Positions 4,913-5,397 of a stretch of DNA of 5,397 nt are shown piece after piece. The stretch is from positions 1 to 5,397 of the forward strand of contig JBBUDB010000037.1 in the NCBI GenBank assembly GCA_038057515.1. The letters are read 5' to 3'. Position numbers and translations under genes: made by a program. A model generated the notes under the pieces. It saw only the letters and a program-made list of their open reading frames with translations, ran no database searches and was not told the DNA's origin. The DNA comes from DATJQA01 sp038057515 (lineage in GTDB: Bacteria > Patescibacteriota > Minisyncoccia > UBA6257 > 2-01-FULL-56-20). The number at the start of each line of letters is the position of its first letter. Position 1 is the first letter of the stretch.

Positions 4913-5397
4913 ATGACCATGCTGGTTTTTCGAAAAATAACTTTCGTCGTTGTCGGCGCGATCGTCGCCCTGGGCGGATTGTACGCCACCCTTTGGGTGG
5001 GCGCGTTCACTGGGCCATCCGGCTCGGGAGGCGTCGGCGCGGGGGCGGTGGCGAGCGATGCGGCCAACAATGTTGCGATCGGTACGTCAACGGTCTCCTC
5101 GACCGTGCGTCTCATGGTCTTGGGGTCGACGACAGATTCGAGCTATTTTTCATTCGACGCGCTTAGCAGGACCGCCGGGCCGTTGCTCTTGGTTCGTAAC
5201 GACGGCAAGGTGAGTATCGCGACGAGTTCATTTAGTGCTACGTCAACACTCCGGGTGGCCGGCTATATTGAAGCCGCGACCGGCGGCTTCGTTTTCCCGG
5301 ACGGAAGCGTGCAAACCGTTGCCGGCGGCGGCGGCGGCACCTCGACTCCGGCGGCTAATGTGACGGCAGGACAGTTCGGTTCGGCGGGCGTAGGCGG
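4913..5397 (+). CDS. membrane-anchored stalk/fibre protein, 3' end outside window (partial)
   Basis: An open frame runs from ATG 4913 (alternative ATG 4919) to the window edge without a stop: at least 161 residues, C-terminus missing. A hydrophobic anchor (about 10-32) is followed by a Gly/Ser-rich stretch and two stalk-type repeats: NNVAIGTSTVSSTVRLMVLG (52-71) and GKVSIATS ... STLRVAGYI (98-119). Then comes GGFVFPDGSVQTVAGG (124-139) and a five-Gly run (137-142 region). The pattern 'xVxIGT...LxVxG' plus 'FPDGSVQT' is familiar from phage tail fibres and large CPR surface proteins, where it builds repetitive, often trimeric beta-rich stalks. It is probably a surface-displayed fibre, perhaps much longer than what is visible. 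It may share a transcript with the cupredoxin-like gene (10-nt gap). Receptor or ligand cannot be inferred. Confidence 0.75.
   Translation, partial: MTMLVFRKITFVVVGAIVALGGLYATLWVGAFTGPSGSGGVGAGAVASDAANNVAIGTSTVSSTVRLMVLGSTTDSSYFSFDALSRTAGPLLLVRNDGKVSIATSSFSATSTLRVAGYIEAATGGFVFPDGSVQTVAGGGGGTSTPAANVTAGQFGSAGVG
5324..5338 (+). repeat. (GGC)5 trinucleotide run encoding Gly linker
   Basis: Five consecutive ggc triplets lie in frame in the partial fibre gene and encode a polyglycine linker right after the FPDGSVQT motif. Length changes here would be in frame, altering linker length rather than switching the gene off. Confidence 0.8.

Noticed and set aside
1..5397. CRISPR array, transposase, restriction-modification or toxin-antitoxin genes
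   Set aside because: No spaced direct repeats and no corresponding protein motifs were seen on either strand.

Overview
The window looks like a scaffold from a Candidate Phyla Radiation (Patescibacteria/Parcubacteria-type) genome, probably metagenome-assembled. This is an inference from four things: the GC-rich but compact gene order, a CPR-style membrane glycosyltransferase, several short secreted proteins carrying the 'NVGIG...KLDV.G' and 'FVFPDGSVQT' stalk motifs common in CPR proteins and phage fibres, and the absence of convincing Shine-Dalgarno sites. TGA is used as a stop by at least three genes, so a code that reads TGA as an amino acid is unlikely. All supported genes are on the + strand.

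Region 1 (1-1985): a possible terminator of an upstream gene, then a small DoxX-family membrane protein, then (10 nt later) a full-length processive family-2 glycosyltransferase with cellulose-synthase-like catalytic motifs. The two probably form a transcription unit devoted to the membrane and cell envelope.

Region 2 (1942-2461): a run of exactly 100 N bounded by an exact 55-bp direct duplication, which is best read as two contigs that overlap by 55 bp and were never merged. Immediately after the glycosyltransferase stop codon comes a roughly 135-bp element with 23-bp near-perfect terminal inverted repeats (21/23 paired) enclosing two further hairpins. Its identity is unknown; a MITE-like element or a structured 3' RNA are the main candidates. 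A promoter-like TATAAT and a leader hairpin then lead into the next genes.

Region 3 (2516-4280): three tightly spaced genes (gaps of 5 and 2 nt) whose C-terminal portions are copies of one module of about 100 residues: FDxDL, EWxxIN, an S/GIG stalk motif, then a two-cysteine end domain. The module is attached to three different export or anchoring devices: a type IV prepilin leader, a signal peptide and a membrane anchor. This is the most interesting part of the window, and may be a set of surface-fibre tip proteins assembled with a type IV pilus-like apparatus.

Region 4 (4281-5397): a likely leaderless promoter, a membrane-anchored cupredoxin-fold protein whose copper ligands look mostly replaced, and the 5' end of another membrane-anchored stalk or fibre protein that runs off the window. 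Regions 3 and 4 together look like an extracellular surface-appendage locus.
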